Positions 48,725 to 58,404 of a stretch of DNA of 64,000 nucleotides are shown in pieces. Both the position numbers and the translations under genes were made by a program. The notes beneath the pieces were generated by a model. The model had not been told where the DNA came from. It worked only from the letters and a program-made list of their open reading frames with translations, and did not search any database. The first letter of the stretch is position 1. The number at the start of each line of letters is the position of its first letter. Origin of the DNA: Halostagnicola sp. A56 (GTDB lineage: Archaea; Halobacteriota; Halobacteria; Halobacteriales; Natrialbaceae); contig NZ_JMIP02000025.1 of NCBI RefSeq assembly GCF_000691505.1, positions 44,290-108,289 on the forward strand, in the 5' to 3' direction.

Positions 48725-48837
48725 ATTTCAAAATCACTGAATGTTTGATTCGTTATGCTATTGAGTGCGGATTTAAGTTTGGTTGGTCGATTATAAGTAG
48801 GAACAATAACACTGACTGAGGCTTTGTGAGGTGGCAT
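48702..48837 (-). pseudogene. Family 2 glycosyltransferase, N-terminal segment (scrambled)
   Basis: Start at 48837: ASVSVIVPTYNRPTKLKSAL and SDFEILVIDDAS are the first GT-A strands and the nucleotide-binding aspartates. The 23-bp pointer (48702-48724) links it in frame to 32149-32683. Confidence 0.88.
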
Positions 48838-48956
48838 TGTGCTTAGATTGGACTAATAGTGACATTGTTACAGCTACTAATATAGATCCATGGTCTATTA
48901 CGGGATGAGCGTCTCAATCAAGATACTATAAGGGGATAGGGGTTAGCACTTCACGT

Positions 48957-49166
48957 ATGGCAGAGAAGAACCTTTATGGCGGAATCTCAGTTCTCATACT
49001 GCTATCTCTGGCAGTTATCAGCACGGCTCTGACGAGCGGGGAAATTTTTCTCTATCTTGCTATCGGACTTTATGTCACTTTCGTCTTAACACTCCATTTG
49101 ATCCTGAATGGCTTTGAACTGCGGCTCCCTAGTAAACATCAGTTTTCGATATTCAATTGTTCATGA
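48957..49166 (+). CDS. Two-helix membrane protein, 69 aa
   Basis: Helices at about residues 8-28 and 31-52. Preceded by a plausible promoter. The C-terminal tail may be foreign. Confidence 0.5.
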   Translation: MAEKNLYGGISVLILLSLAVISTALTSGEIFLYLAIGLYVTFVLTLHLILNGFELRLPSKHQFSIFNCS

Positions 49167-49488
49167 GTTACATTTAGGAAGGGTGTTATCGATAAATGCA
49201 GGACTGCGGGCCCTCCGACCCCACTCTTATCTTAAACTTATCTTATTACTTCGGTAATTTAGGACCTCTAGAGAAGTCTTTTCCAACAGAAATGATGGCT
49301 AATGCAGCGCTGAAGTGCTGAGAGGCAAGAAAACTGGTCCTGTCTCGAGTCGACAAAAGACGATCCCCCCACAAATCTAATTGCTACTCAATCAGTCGCT
49401 ACCGACGGGGATCAGTGATGGCGATCAATCACTCTTCTGGCGGTACTGAATAGGAGCCGCTGAGTGTCTATCGAAGACGTTCTCGAAA
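49167..49488. other. No gene recognised
   Basis: Mixed composition, frames interrupted. Confidence 0.4.
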
Positions 49489-50910
49489 TTATTCGATCAC
49501 CACAGACTCGCCACAAACGGGGCAAACGGATCCATTATCTGTATTCTCAATTTCAGACTGTGCGCCCGTCCATCCGCAAGTTGGACACTGGATTGGATCG
49601 GATCCAGACACAGGACACTGGAAGCATTCGTCGCCGGATTCCCCTCTAGACCCGAGTGTCGTCAGTATCGCCGCAACATCACGTGAATCGACGTATTCCC
49701 GGATACGTTCAAGCATTTCCTCCTGAGAGGTGACGCTCTCTCGTCCAACATCGAGATTCTCAAAGAGTACATCCCGGTAACTGTCCTCTATCGGATTCAC
49801 ATACCGTTGCATCGACAGATGAAGCGGGATATCGTCGACAGAAACAAGCGCACGACGGGGAACGCGAAGTGTTCCAAGTTCTCGTGACTCAGCCTCCACC
49901 GCCTCCTCGGACGAACCATCTGCGATGATCCCGATATCACGCAGCACAGTCCGCACGGTACAACTATCGACGAAGTTCGACTGGACAGACTGCTTGAACG
50001 CATTCACCTCCTCATTGTCGAGTTCCGCTTCATGAATATCTTCACGTAGTTGGTCCTGATACGTCTCCTCGGCCTCTTCATGCAGCTGCACTATCGCATC
50101 GATCAACCCGTCAACATTCGTTCCAGCATCGGTGAGGGCCCCCGCAATCGATTCTTCCTGAAGCGACTCCAGTTCCTCACGGATCCGGTCCGATTCGGAG
50201 ACCACTGCCTTCGAGACCGGTATGGGTAGTTCACCGAGCGCAAGCTCACCGCCCTCGAAGGACTGGGATCCGAGGCGGAGCAGTTCTGCACAGTAAAACG
50301 ACAGTAGCCACGACAATGCTGCGGGTGCACTGGTTGCAACCCCCATGGTCTCAGCCATGGCCTCGTTCAGGTTCCAGTTCACCCAGTAGCCCAACCGGCC
50401 ATCACTACGGATCGTATCATAGTAAACGTCCGCGACGGCTGCTATCGAGTTCCGCTGGGACTCAGTCGTGGTCGCGATGTCCTGATACTGTTCTTCCGAG
50501 AGCGTGCCCTCACAGTATCGACGGAACGCCCAGCCAGTCAGCACGAATGTCAGCACGGAGACTTCGGATTCAATGGTTCTTCCGAGTTCGGCTTTCCGTT
50601 CTAAGAATTCCCCCTCACTATCTGATCCATCAACACCCCCTTGGCGACGTGGTGAGATGATATCATAGTGATGGATGTCAGTCAGCTTCGAGATGATCTC
50701 CGAGTACGTTTCCCCGTCGGTGGCTTCGATCGCTGTTTTGAGTGACTCTTGCACGCGATCAAATGTTACTCTCCAAAACGACCAAGCTGTCTCAAGTGCG
50801 TCGGGAGAATTGCTTGCCTGCAGTTCGTCAACGCTTTTACTAATGATAAGACTGTACCGCCGCACGAAGAATTCTCTCGATGTTTTTTGACTTATAAACC
50901 GGATTGTAGT
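49489..50910 (-). CDS. Large zinc-ribbon protein, N-terminus replaced
   Basis: About 470 residues with helical N-part, then LRVPRRALVSVDDIPLHLSM, and two C-terminal zinc ribbons (CFQC..., IQCPTCGWTG, VCPVCGES). Haloarchaeal, function unknown. The frame is continuous with a helicase fragment upstream near 50910, so the native start is missing. Confidence 0.45.
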   Translation of the reverse strand, partial: TTIRFISQKTSREFFVRRYSLIISKSVDELQASNSPDALETAWSFWRVTFDRVQESLKTAIEATDGETYSEIISKLTDIHHYDIISPRRQGGVDGSDSEGEFLERKAELGRTIESEVSVLTFVLTGWAFRRYCEGTLSEEQYQDIATTTESQRNSIAAVADVYYDTIRSDGRLGYWVNWNLNEAMAETMGVATSAPAALSWLLSFYCAELLRLGSQSFEGGELALGELPIPVSKAVVSESDRIREELESLQEESIAGALTDAGTNVDGLIDAIVQLHEEAEETYQDQLREDIHEAELDNEEVNAFKQSVQSNFVDSCTVRTVLRDIGIIADGSSEEAVEAESRELGTLRVPRRALVSVDDIPLHLSMQRYVNPIEDSYRDVLFENLDVGRESVTSQEEMLERIREYVDSRDVAAILTTLGSRGESGDECFQCPVSGSDPIQCPTCGWTGAQSEIENTDNGSVCPVCGESVVIE

Positions 50911-51345
50911 CTTGAGCTGGAGAATTGGTGTGAATGCTGTCGTGACTTCTCCAACCTCTCTACCAGTAAGCGATTGAAGCGTACTTGCTGGGTTATCTAA
51001 GTAGGGTCCCGCAGCCACGATCTGGGCCTCTGGGTAAAACTCAGTCAAAGACTCAATGATACTCTCAAACAGAACCCCTCGCTGATCGTCTTCTACGTTC
51101 TGCACTTCGTCAAGGAATACCAGACTTGGATCAATCTGATATCGAGTCTCTGGATCGATGAGCCGTGAGCATCGTTCAGGCGTAACCACTAAGAATGAAT
51201 CAGGCTCGGTCTCATCGGGACTATCAAGACCTGGATCATCGAAATACGCACCAGTCCGGACTTCAACATCCTCGTGTCTATTTGATAACTTTCTGCTAAC
51301 CTCAGAGATCAATGCACGATTTGGAACCACATAGATCGCCTCAAA
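50911..51345 (-). pseudogene. Superfamily 2 helicase, N-terminal domain fragment
   Basis: VVPNRALISEVSRKLS (motif Ia area), FLVVTPERCSRLID (motif Ib/TPE-type) and LVFLDEVQNVEDDQRG (motif II, DExx) are intact; the Walker A lies before the cut at 51345. Possibly the same gene as the C-domain fragment at 17790-18300, with a missing middle. Confidence 0.65.
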
Positions 51346-51349
51346 GCTC

Positions 51350-51796
51350 CTGACCTATCAAGAACATATGTGCGTTGGATTTCCGGGCCAATTTCAAGAC
51401 CTTCGCTAACTGTTTCGCACGATGTTGGTCAGCTCCAACTCCAGTGAAAATCTGTGCCGCCTCGTCGATTATCATCACAAACGGCGGGAGGTCTTCTCCA
51501 GCCTGCATCTTCTCTCGTCGTTCTTCAAGGATATTGACCAACCGAGAGTAGCGGGTAATCTCCATATCAATGTCGTCAGACTTCATATTAGCCGCTGTGA
51601 TGACCTCTTGGTCACGGTAGATGAAGTAGAATACTTCCAACATGAGGGCTGAGAAGTCTGTTTTCCCATGTCCCATTGCTCCGAACACGTAGGCCAAGAA
51701 CACGGGTTGAGATTCAACCGCCTTCACTAACTTCATCAACGCTTTGAACCCACTGGCGTCAGTCTCATAACCCACAATCCCACTCTGATAAGACAA
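51350..51796 (-). pseudogene. Plasmid/virus P-loop ATPase, C-terminally truncated
   Basis: 149 residues with Walker A FGAMGHGKTDFSALM and Walker B FVMIIDEAAQIF, then ARKSNAHMFLIGQE (sensor). Resembles packaging or conjugation-type ATPases of haloarchaeal plasmids and proviruses. Cut after GQEL. Confidence 0.65.
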
Positions 51797-52182
51797 ATTA
51801 TTCTAACTGATCCAGTAGTGTCAGCCTTTGACACCTCCCTTCTTCATCCATACGTGGGGACTTGCCAGACTTTCATCCTATAAGCGCCCTCTAAACAATT
51901 AACTTCGAACAGATTCGAATATCTATGCACAATTCTGTCAACGGAAGAAGAAACACTTAATGTGGATTGTACACAATAGTGTCTTGTTGGCAATCGCCAA
52001 CACCAGCAGTCTGGTCATCCTCCCAAATGTGACCATGAACTGCCGAACATTACGCAAACCGGCGCGTACAGATTGCGCCGATATTTGCGTTTTAAGTGAT
52101 TACACTTCAATTGCTGTAAGAAACCACGATAGAGGATTGGATTTGGCTAACTCATAACACGCTTAATATTGTAGACAGTATA
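51797..52182. other. Intergenic, nothing recognised
   Basis: AT-rich; the plus-strand 65-codon frame has unlikely composition. Confidence 0.4.
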
Positions 52183-52190
52183 CATCAAAG

Positions 52191-52936
52191 GGAACTGTCT
52201 AGTTCTGCACCTCCTCGATCGGCGTCTTTCCGTCCAGAGCTTGGTGCGGTCTTTGATGGTTGTAGTAATGCATAAGCTGTTCAAGCCACTCGCGGACGCT
52301 CGCCCGACTGCCCACCCACGAATTATGGAAGCGGTCGATCCGCATTTTGAGGGTGTGAAACCACTTTTCGATGAGGTTTCGCTCGGTGTAGTTGACCCGA
52401 CCGCTCAATCCTAATCGAGCAAGGGCAGTCCGATAGCCGAACTGGTCGACGAGAAATACGGTGTCGGAGAGATCGTATTTCTCGTCGAGTCGATGCAGAA
52501 ACGCAGCTGCCGGATCGGTGCCATGCCGACCAAACAACGCGACATCGAGAATCAGCTTCGTCTCGGTGTCTATTGCAGCGTACAACCAAGACCACTCGCC
52601 GTTGATTTTGACAGCAGTCTCGTCAACTGCGACCCTTGACGGCTTCGCCGTCGGCGGGTCGCACCCGCTGTCAGCCAGCCGATGTACCCAATTCCAGACC
52701 GCTCCATGTGAGCGTTCAACGCCTAATTCAGCTAAAATCGTTGTTGTCTCTCGAAGAGAACAACCTGTTTCGTGGAGGCGGACGGCGAACGCCCTGATGG
52801 GCGTCGCCGTCCGCTCGTTCTCCCAAGATTCTTCTAAATCCGCCGCATAGCTCTCACTGAGCAGGTCTGCGAGCATCTTTGGACAAGAAACTCAACGACC
52901 TGCTCACTTCTCAAACTGACTCAACTAGACAGTGCC
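52191..52936 (-). mobile_element. Intact IS6-family insertion sequence
   Basis: Terminal inverted repeats GGAACTGTCTAGTT and GGCACTGTCTAGTT (one mismatch) bound a 746-bp element with one transposase gene. An 8-bp target duplication CATCAAAG flanks it (52183-52190 and 52937-52944), the size expected for IS6. This shows a normal transposition into continuous DNA. Confidence 0.95.
52199..52876 (-). CDS. IS6-family transposase
   Basis: 225 residues, full length. N-terminal helix-turn-helix (LRETTTILAELGVERSHGAV), DDE residues in VAVDETAV, FLVDQFG and RNLIEKWF, and C-terminal YYNHQRPHQALDG. Likely functional, and the possible source of transposase for the remnants at 29224 and 36545. Confidence 0.95.
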   Translation of the reverse strand: MLADLLSESYAADLEESWENERTATPIRAFAVRLHETGCSLRETTTILAELGVERSHGAVWNWVHRLADSGCDPPTAKPSRVAVDETAVKINGEWSWLYAAIDTETKLILDVALFGRHGTDPAAAFLHRLDEKYDLSDTVFLVDQFGYRTALARLGLSGRVNYTERNLIEKWFHTLKMRIDRFHNSWVGSRASVREWLEQLMHYYNHQRPHQALDGKTPIEEVQN

Positions 52937-52944
52937 CATCAAAG

Positions 52945-53123
52945 TCATTATCTAGTGGACCGAGTTGCCCGTTTTAATCGATGGTAAGTTGGAATGGAAC
53001 GATGGCATTGGCCCATTGCCAATAAATTGAGGTATATGTAGATTAAGTATCAAGTACCCAATCAATTTCAACTAGTTAGTTTGTAATGAAGAATTAGGTA
53101 ACCGGTCTTCTCCTATCCAAAAC
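52945..53123. other. Intergenic
   Basis: AT-rich, nothing recognised. Confidence 0.4.
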
Positions 53124-53258
53124 CTACGGACCTACCTGAGTGTGTGTCCCCCCAGCTACTATTCCTGCCTGCCCGAGCAGCAGCACGAGCGTGAACAGCG
53201 CGCCGAGTAGTCGTGGGTGCGATGCGAGGAAGTCTTTCGTGGCTTCTGTTGTGGACAT
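53124..53258 (-). CDS. DUF7503-like small membrane protein, 44 aa
   Basis: MSTTEATKDFLASHPRLLGA followed by one helix (LFTLVLLLGQAGIVAGG) and a short end. The pattern ...HPRLLGALFTLVLLL is a widespread haloarchaeal microprotein family of unknown function. Complete. Confidence 0.75.
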   Translation of the reverse strand: MSTTEATKDFLASHPRLLGALFTLVLLLGQAGIVAGGTHTQVGP

Positions 53259-53424
53259 TGCATTCCAATAGTAGTTTCCATTGGTAATAAATTTATCTTA
53301 TATACCCATAGATGTTTTATGTTAAATGTGTAACTAAGAATATAAGATCAGGTCGTCTCGAGGAGAGAATTGGCAGCAGGCGGCCGATTTCCGGTGAATT
53401 TGTCGAGTTAGCAGGAGTGAACAT

Positions 53425-54024
53425 ATGTCGCTTAGGCCCATTCAACAACTGGAGGACGATTATTTCGATGATTTTGGAGTTGTCGCTCGGGACAATCCGG
53501 ATGATATCATCGAATTTCTCGAAGATATTTACGAGCACATAGAACAGGGTACGCTGCAAGAGGGTGGATACGAATACGAGGACTATCTCACTAGATTCGC
53601 TAGCGATACGTTTTGGCACACTATAGACGACCTGCTAAGTGCAGATTCTATTGAAACGGATGCCGACCCAGATGATATCAGATTTGGCCTGTTCGTCTTG
53701 ATGGTCAAGCGTTCAATACTCCCAAATCCCTCTGATTTTAACACCCTTTCAGAGCTTGATGAAGAGTACAGAGACTCTGTACCCGATAGACCAACAAAGC
53801 CGTATTTCCGCTCATTACTGTATCGCTACGGGTATGAGCGTGAGCATCGAAAGACAGGGCTTCAGTTAGCACACGAAGCGGTAGCTGCGCAAATTGAGAA
53901 TCCATCTATTTACGACAACTTCGCAGCTCAGATAGTCGAAGTCGACGAGCAATTTGGAATCGAATCCCTCGATTTAGACATTGGCGATAGTGATGTTAGC
54001 GAACTCGCATTAGAAGGAATATGA
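53425..54024 (+). CDS. Hypothetical acidic protein, 199 aa
   Basis: All-helical, acidic; no motif recognised. Followed after 23 bp by an HNH nuclease gene, so possibly a two-gene unit (nuclease plus partner). Complete. Confidence 0.6.
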   Translation: MSLRPIQQLEDDYFDDFGVVARDNPDDIIEFLEDIYEHIEQGTLQEGGYEYEDYLTRFASDTFWHTIDDLLSADSIETDADPDDIRFGLFVLMVKRSILPNPSDFNTLSELDEEYRDSVPDRPTKPYFRSLLYRYGYEREHRKTGLQLAHEAVAAQIENPSIYDNFAAQIVEVDEQFGIESLDLDIGDSDVSELALEGI

Positions 54025-54047
54025 ACCACTAGTTCGATTATTGATAT

Positions 54048-54435
54048 ATGCAAGGGGGATATCCGTCGGACTGGGACACCCGACGGAAGACGGTCTACAA
54101 ACGAGATAATTATACTTGCCAAAATTGCGGTGCTAAAGGTGGACCCTCTGGAAATGCAGAATTGCATGCTCATCATATTGTCCCGAAGAGTAAGGGAGGA
54201 ACACACAAGCTAACCAATATAAAAACAATGTGTCGTGGATGTCACAGTGCTATACATAATAACCAACTAGCTCCCTCATCATCACCATCAAGACCAAAGG
54301 AACAAGCAACGTCACCGCTAACAAAAACAACCTCCTCTCAATATACATATACAGGCAGAGCGAAACCAGAACCACCTAATTTGGTTTCAGCAATATTGAC
54401 TGATTTGACTAACTTAACAATCTTCTTCCGCAAGG
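54048..54435 (+). pseudogene. HNH endonuclease, C-terminally altered
   Basis: RKTVYKRDNYTCQNCGAKGG, AELHAHHIVPKSKGGTHKLT, NIKTMCRGCHSAIHN: complete HNH core with both CxxC zinc pairs. The tail is Ser/Thr-rich with a possible hydrophobic end. The last 25 codons of the ORF (after 54435) are antisense of a response regulator, so the native end is lost. Confidence 0.8.
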
Positions 54436-54615
54436 TCATTGGCAATCAATCGGCTCGTTATCAAGCTGTTCGATTCCGTTTTGCGGGTCGGTTTCAGTAT
54501 GGACCGTGATCTTCTCACTTAGTTTCTCAAGGTACTTTGCTACAAGATCGCTGAACATCGGATCGTCGTCAACGTGCAGGACGTGAATAGGGGTTTCTCT
54601 GGGAATCACGCTCAT
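54436..54615 (-). pseudogene. Response-regulator receiver domain, N-terminal fragment
   Basis: Start at 54615: HVLHVDDDPMFSDLVAKYLE carries the acidic pair of REC domains. Cut before the phospho-acceptor aspartate, after IDC. In haloarchaea such domains often begin hybrid kinases. Confidence 0.8.
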
Positions 54616-54710
54616 ATGCCCGTGAAGTCTCATCAGGATAGGATAAGGTTTTGGTACGAGATTGGTACGACCCACCACTTTCAACGGGCTTCTGGTCCGT
54701 ACTTTCTAAG

Positions 54711-55100
54711 ATGAGCGATACTGACGGTCCTGAGAAGGTGGAGTACTACATTTTAAGCTCTAAGTATCGGTCGCGTGCACTTGAGCAGCTTGCTGGAACA
54801 GTTCGAGCTACGCCAAAAGAGATTGCAGATAGCGTCAATGTCCATCGATCACACATTTCCCGAGCGCTGGCGGAACTCCGGGAGAAAGACGTGGTTGAGC
54901 TGCGGGTTCCTGAAGGGCGGACTGTCGGGCGATACTATGGTCTCACGGAGAGGGGGAAAAAGGCATGGCCGGAGATAAAACACCAGATTCGAAGTGTCGA
55001 ATGGATTATTGAGGATCCGTCAACTCCGGCTACGTGTTCGGTTGTTAAGTTAGCCAGGGACAAGTTCGGAGAAGAGTTGCGGTGCCCGAATTCAGTCCGA
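54711..55100 (+). CDS. Winged-helix (ArsR/MarR-like) regulator
   Basis: Start at 54711 (MSDTDGPEKVEYYILSSKYR) is chosen over the longer ORF because upstream sequence is another segment. Winged helix: ATPKEIADSVNVHRSHISRA, YYGLTERGKKAW. The end beyond about 55100 overlaps an antisense gene, so the C-terminus is uncertain. Confidence 0.65.
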
Positions 55101-55109
55101 CTGCTACTC

Positions 55110-55406
55110 TCACCCGATGAGAAGTTCAGGGGCGAAGAAGAGGGCAACGAGAAGCCCCACCTGTACGAAAATTGCTGTGAGTCGCAGAACACCAGCCGCT
55201 CGTCCTCGGGATTTCGGAAGGGACTCAGCGATTCCGGACAAGGCAGTCCCAACTATCGCAAATAGCACCCAACTGCCCACTGTCGAATTTCCCATAATCA
55301 CGTAATATACATAGATACCCGAGAGAAGGAATGCTCCACAGAGCTGAACCAGTGCAAAGAGACCGCCAGAAGGCTCGCTAAATACGGTTTCGTCGATGGA
55401 GGACAT
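55110..55406 (-). CDS. Three-helix membrane protein, 98 aa
   Basis: Start MSSIDETVFSEPSGGLFALV; helices near residues 15-35, 42-60 and 72-95. Complete; function unknown. Confidence 0.55.
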   Translation of the reverse strand: MSSIDETVFSEPSGGLFALVQLCGAFLLSGIYVYYVIMGNSTVGSWVLFAIVGTALSGIAESLPKSRGRAAGVLRLTAIFVQVGLLVALFFAPELLIG

Positions 55407-55448
55407 GTGTGAATAGGTGCCCCTCGAAAGGATAAGTATTTGTGGCAT

Positions 55449-55622
55449 TTCCTCGCCATCTACAGGGATATTCTATCGCGCCTAGTGAACGGTGCCGACG
55501 ACTCTACTCGGTTCGCATCTGTAGTGTGTGTATTTCACGCTCAGATAGATCTGGATAATAGAATTTCAACAGTGATATACTCGAGTTGTATGACACGAAT
55601 TGCTACTGCATCTTGACCGCCA
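55449..55622. other. Intergenic
   Basis: Nothing recognised. Confidence 0.35.
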
Positions 55623-55757
55623 TTCAATGCTAATCTCCCTATGCTACAAACCATTTCCACAGGCAACCGATGTTTTTGTTCCGTCTCAATGTGGATGAAA
55701 CCCCCCAATCGTGACACGTAGTTAATAGCCGTTCAAAGATACGGAAGTTCGACAGAG
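55623..55757. repeat. 135-bp pointer repeat C, copy 2
   Basis: Identical to 10717-10851. Its right neighbour (55758 on) is the candidate native continuation of the region upstream of the winged-helix fragment at 10.7 kb. Confidence 0.95.
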
Positions 55758-56528
55758 GAAACAAGGCGAGTGTCTCGGGGTCGTACGGAAATCGAAGATC
55801 TCCGTGATGACGAGAATCGGAGATTCGCGAACTACTTGACCCCGAGGCCGTTCACACAACGCTATGTCAATCACTTTTTAGACCAATCACGAGCGGCTTG
55901 CCTCCTTGAACAAAAAATATGGGATGGTGAGTCTGGTCGAACTCGTGTTGATGATCGCTATCGTTGCGACCATGTCTGGGCTTCGATGGGTGAGCCCTAG
56001 TAACTTAGAAATGACTTCTCACCGATGGAGCTGGAAATTGGTCGAGGAATTATCAATTACTGTTGAAGTTCTGCAAGTGATTCGAAGAATCGGTCACTGA
56101 GAGCGCTTATCTCTATCGAAGAGCAATTTACTATAAACGTAGAATGATTTCTGTAGGAGCGTTGTTCTATGAAATTTACTGAGCCCATAGAGCGTCAATC
56201 AACAAACAGAGATTGAGTGAGATCACGTATCAATAGGCACCGAACTGTGAGATTGATCAATCCAAACCCGAACAGGATGAAGAACGCTCTTTTGAAGCAG
56301 ATTATTGGTTGATAAACCGTCACTGGGGAAGCATAGCAGCAAGGTGACGTTCACGTCACCGGAGATGTTCCGACTGGAAGGGGAGAAGTGGGAGCGGGAA
56401 ACAGTTACGTCTCTATGTCCAACAATCCGCTCCGTTCTATTAGAATCCGCTATTCATAATAAATCTATTGGAACATAAGAGAATGAAATGTGGGAACAAT
56501 TAGGAAGCTATGACCATCGATGAAAAAT
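55758..56528. other. No confident gene
   Basis: A plus-strand frame of about 80 codons (IEDLRDDENRRFANYLTPRP) is open to 56000 but not recognised; the remainder is non-coding. Confidence 0.35.
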
Positions 56529-56647
56529 CCAAAGAAATCCTCACTGAATTCGGGTATGACGACGAGATGATCACAGAGCTTGCTGACCGTGACATAATCT
56601 AGAGAAAACAGCAAGAGTTCTATGGACCACCCAATTCATGATTGTTC
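56529..56647. repeat. 119-bp pointer repeat I, copy 2
   Basis: Inverted copy of 42078-42196, including the end of the CoA-transferase gene (KEILTEFGYDDEMITELADR). The left edge abuts unrelated sequence; the right side may be the native downstream region. Confidence 0.95.
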
Positions 56648-56689
56648 ACCCGGTCAGCGGAAGACGAGGACGTGGGCAAATTGTAGTAG

Positions 56690-56817
56690 TCTGCGGACTC
56701 CTCCGACATCGAAGTCGTTGAGCGGATTTTGTTCATCCTTGACCGTCTTGATGGTAAACTCTGAGGAAGCCGAAACAGCTGACGAGTGGCTCAAATCGTT
56801 CAGCTTTGCCTGCAATT
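56690..56817 (+). pseudogene. IS6-family transposase, C-terminal remnant
   Basis: EEAETADEWLKSFSFACN and stop match the C-terminus of the IS6 subgroup seen at 8.3 kb. The upstream part is frameshifted. Confidence 0.65.
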
Positions 56818-56877
56818 AGCTTATCTCGAGACGGTGTACTATGCCCTTATGGCTTCGAGTTGACGTTAGTAGTTTAG

Positions 56878-57115
56878 ATGGACTGTTTTCGTGGTCGTGA
56901 AGAAATTAAGCCCCGCGTCACCCTGTTCCCGATACGTATTCGTTGAAGAGTTCTTGTAGCCTCCGAATGGAACATGTAACTCGAGTCCAGTTGTCTTCTC
57001 GTTAACCTTAGCGACACCTGCCTCGATGTCGTCAATAAACTGGTTTGCTTCTGTGAGATTCTGCGTGACAATACTTGAAGAGAGGCCGAACTGAACATCA
57101 TTTGCGACTGTAAGA
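56878..57115 (-). pseudogene. Aldehyde dehydrogenase, C-terminal fragment
   Basis: VQFGLSSSIVTQNLTEANQF, GVAKVNEKTTGLELHVPFGG and FTTTKTVHLNY match the C-terminus of NAD(P)-dependent aldehyde dehydrogenases of sugar-acid pathways. The catalytic Cys/Glu region is upstream of the cut at about 57115. Confidence 0.85.
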
Positions 57116-57121
57116 AAAGGG

Positions 57122-57358
57122 TTACCGCTGATTGCTAAGAATCTTGGCCTTGAGCTTTGCTTGAGCCTCGGCCACGTCTTGCGAATTTTGTTCAACCGTT
57201 TTGCCTTGCATATTCTCACGGAGGGAGACGGCAATCACTTTATCAAGGGGATCGTCTCTCCCAAGCTCTGGGTGAGTGGTGCGATACTTCTTGAGCAAGG
57301 ACATTGTAGTGTTTGACAATTGCTCAGTTTCCGTTTGAGAAAGTGCAAATTCATCCAT
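57122..57358 (-). CDS. Small charged protein, 78 aa
   Basis: Helical, starts MDEFALSQTETEQLSNTTMS, ends KLKAKILSNQR. Its start overlaps the stop of the upstream small gene. Style typical of archaeal virus or plasmid genes. Confidence 0.5.
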   Translation of the reverse strand: MDEFALSQTETEQLSNTTMSLLKKYRTTHPELGRDDPLDKVIAVSLRENMQGKTVEQNSQDVAEAQAKLKAKILSNQR

Positions 57359-57575
57359 TACTTACCACGACTGTTGCCATTGATCCACTCCCGAAGTGCA
57401 TCCTGCTTTGCCTCTGCTTCCGCTTTCTCCTGCTTTAGTTTGCTCAACTCGTCCGCATCACCGTTCTCAATCAGGTGCGCGTTTGCCATTACGCGGATTA
57501 CCTTCTCCGGCGAGGCATCGTCAGGCAATCTGGTAGACCGCTTGACTGCGGTGAGTTTGTCCAGTGTATCACTTA
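57358..57575 (-). pseudogene. Small charged protein, N-terminally cut
   Basis: About 72 codons (PDDASPEKVIRVMANAHLIE; coiled coil ELSKLKQEKAEAEAKQDALR). Overlaps the next gene; the start is lost at the junction near 57575. Confidence 0.5.
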
Positions 57576-58022
57576 CCCGGAGAAAAGGAAAAGAAACAGT
57601 AGAACGAAATATCCCCAAAATACTAGAGAGGCGCCCCGATCTTCAGTTTGCTTTCGTGGGAAAGCAACATAAATCACTCCATCTTCCATCAAAATTCGAG
57701 GGCCGCGTTACGATTATCGGATCGGTTGAACCTAGCGAAATACCCAAGTACTACAGGGGAGCAGATTTCCTTGTCCATCCCTCGCTTACAGAGGGAGTTC
57801 CTCGGGCAGTGCTCGAGGCGCTTGCATGTGGGTTGCCTGTCGTGGCCCGTGACGTTGGAGACATTTCGTACGTGACTGAAAATACCTTCCAGATGGAATC
57901 TGATTTTGTAGAAACAGTATGTGAATTTGAGTCACTTCCTGTTGATTCCTTAAAGAAGTTCTCTCGTGATGTCGTTGGGAAGAAATATTATGAATTAACA
58001 ATTTCGGGCAAACAAAACACCT
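57576..58022 (+). pseudogene. Family 4 glycosyltransferase, C-terminal fragment
   Basis: RRPDLQFAFVGKQ, VEPSEIPKYYRGADFLVHPS and EGVPRAVLEALACGLPVVAR (the E-x7-E nucleotide-sugar motif) define a GT-B C-terminal domain. Ends at stop 58022; the tail may be altered. Confidence 0.85.
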
Positions 58023-58054
58023 GAGGGTGAAATCCAACAAATCGAATAGGGCCG

Positions 58055-58380
58055 GGTAATTCTCCTGAGCAAAGGGAAACTGACCTCGGATGATTCAGGA
58101 TTTGAGGCTGTGTGTGAGGCACTCGACGGGCGAGTCGAGGTACATGGCCCAATAAAGGAGATCGTCGTCGTAAGCCTGGAGGACGAGCCCGACGCTGTCG
58201 AAGTTCGATATCACACCGATGGGGATTCGATTCACGCTCGTGACGGACGAATCTCTCGAACACTCGTCGATCGATATATCGAACGCCACGTTCACCAGCT
58301 TGAACAGCGGGCCCGCGAGTGGTATCTTCGGGCTGGAAGTTCTCTTCTCTTATTCGGCTTCTTGCCCCAGATTGCTGCGT
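58055..58380 (+). pseudogene. Unknown haloarchaeal protein fragment
   Basis: Open frame LTSDDSGFEAVCEALDGRVE, EVRYHTDGDSIHARDGRISR and LEQRAREWYLRAGSS. Coding-like, cut both ends; no family recognised. Confidence 0.4.
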
Positions 58381-58404
58381 CTCTCTTGTGATATCTGCTC
58401 TCGA

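Noticed and set aside
51960..52157. 65-aa plus-strand ORF beside the IS6 element
   Set aside because: Composition is not haloarchaeal-like and no start signal or homology pattern is visible.
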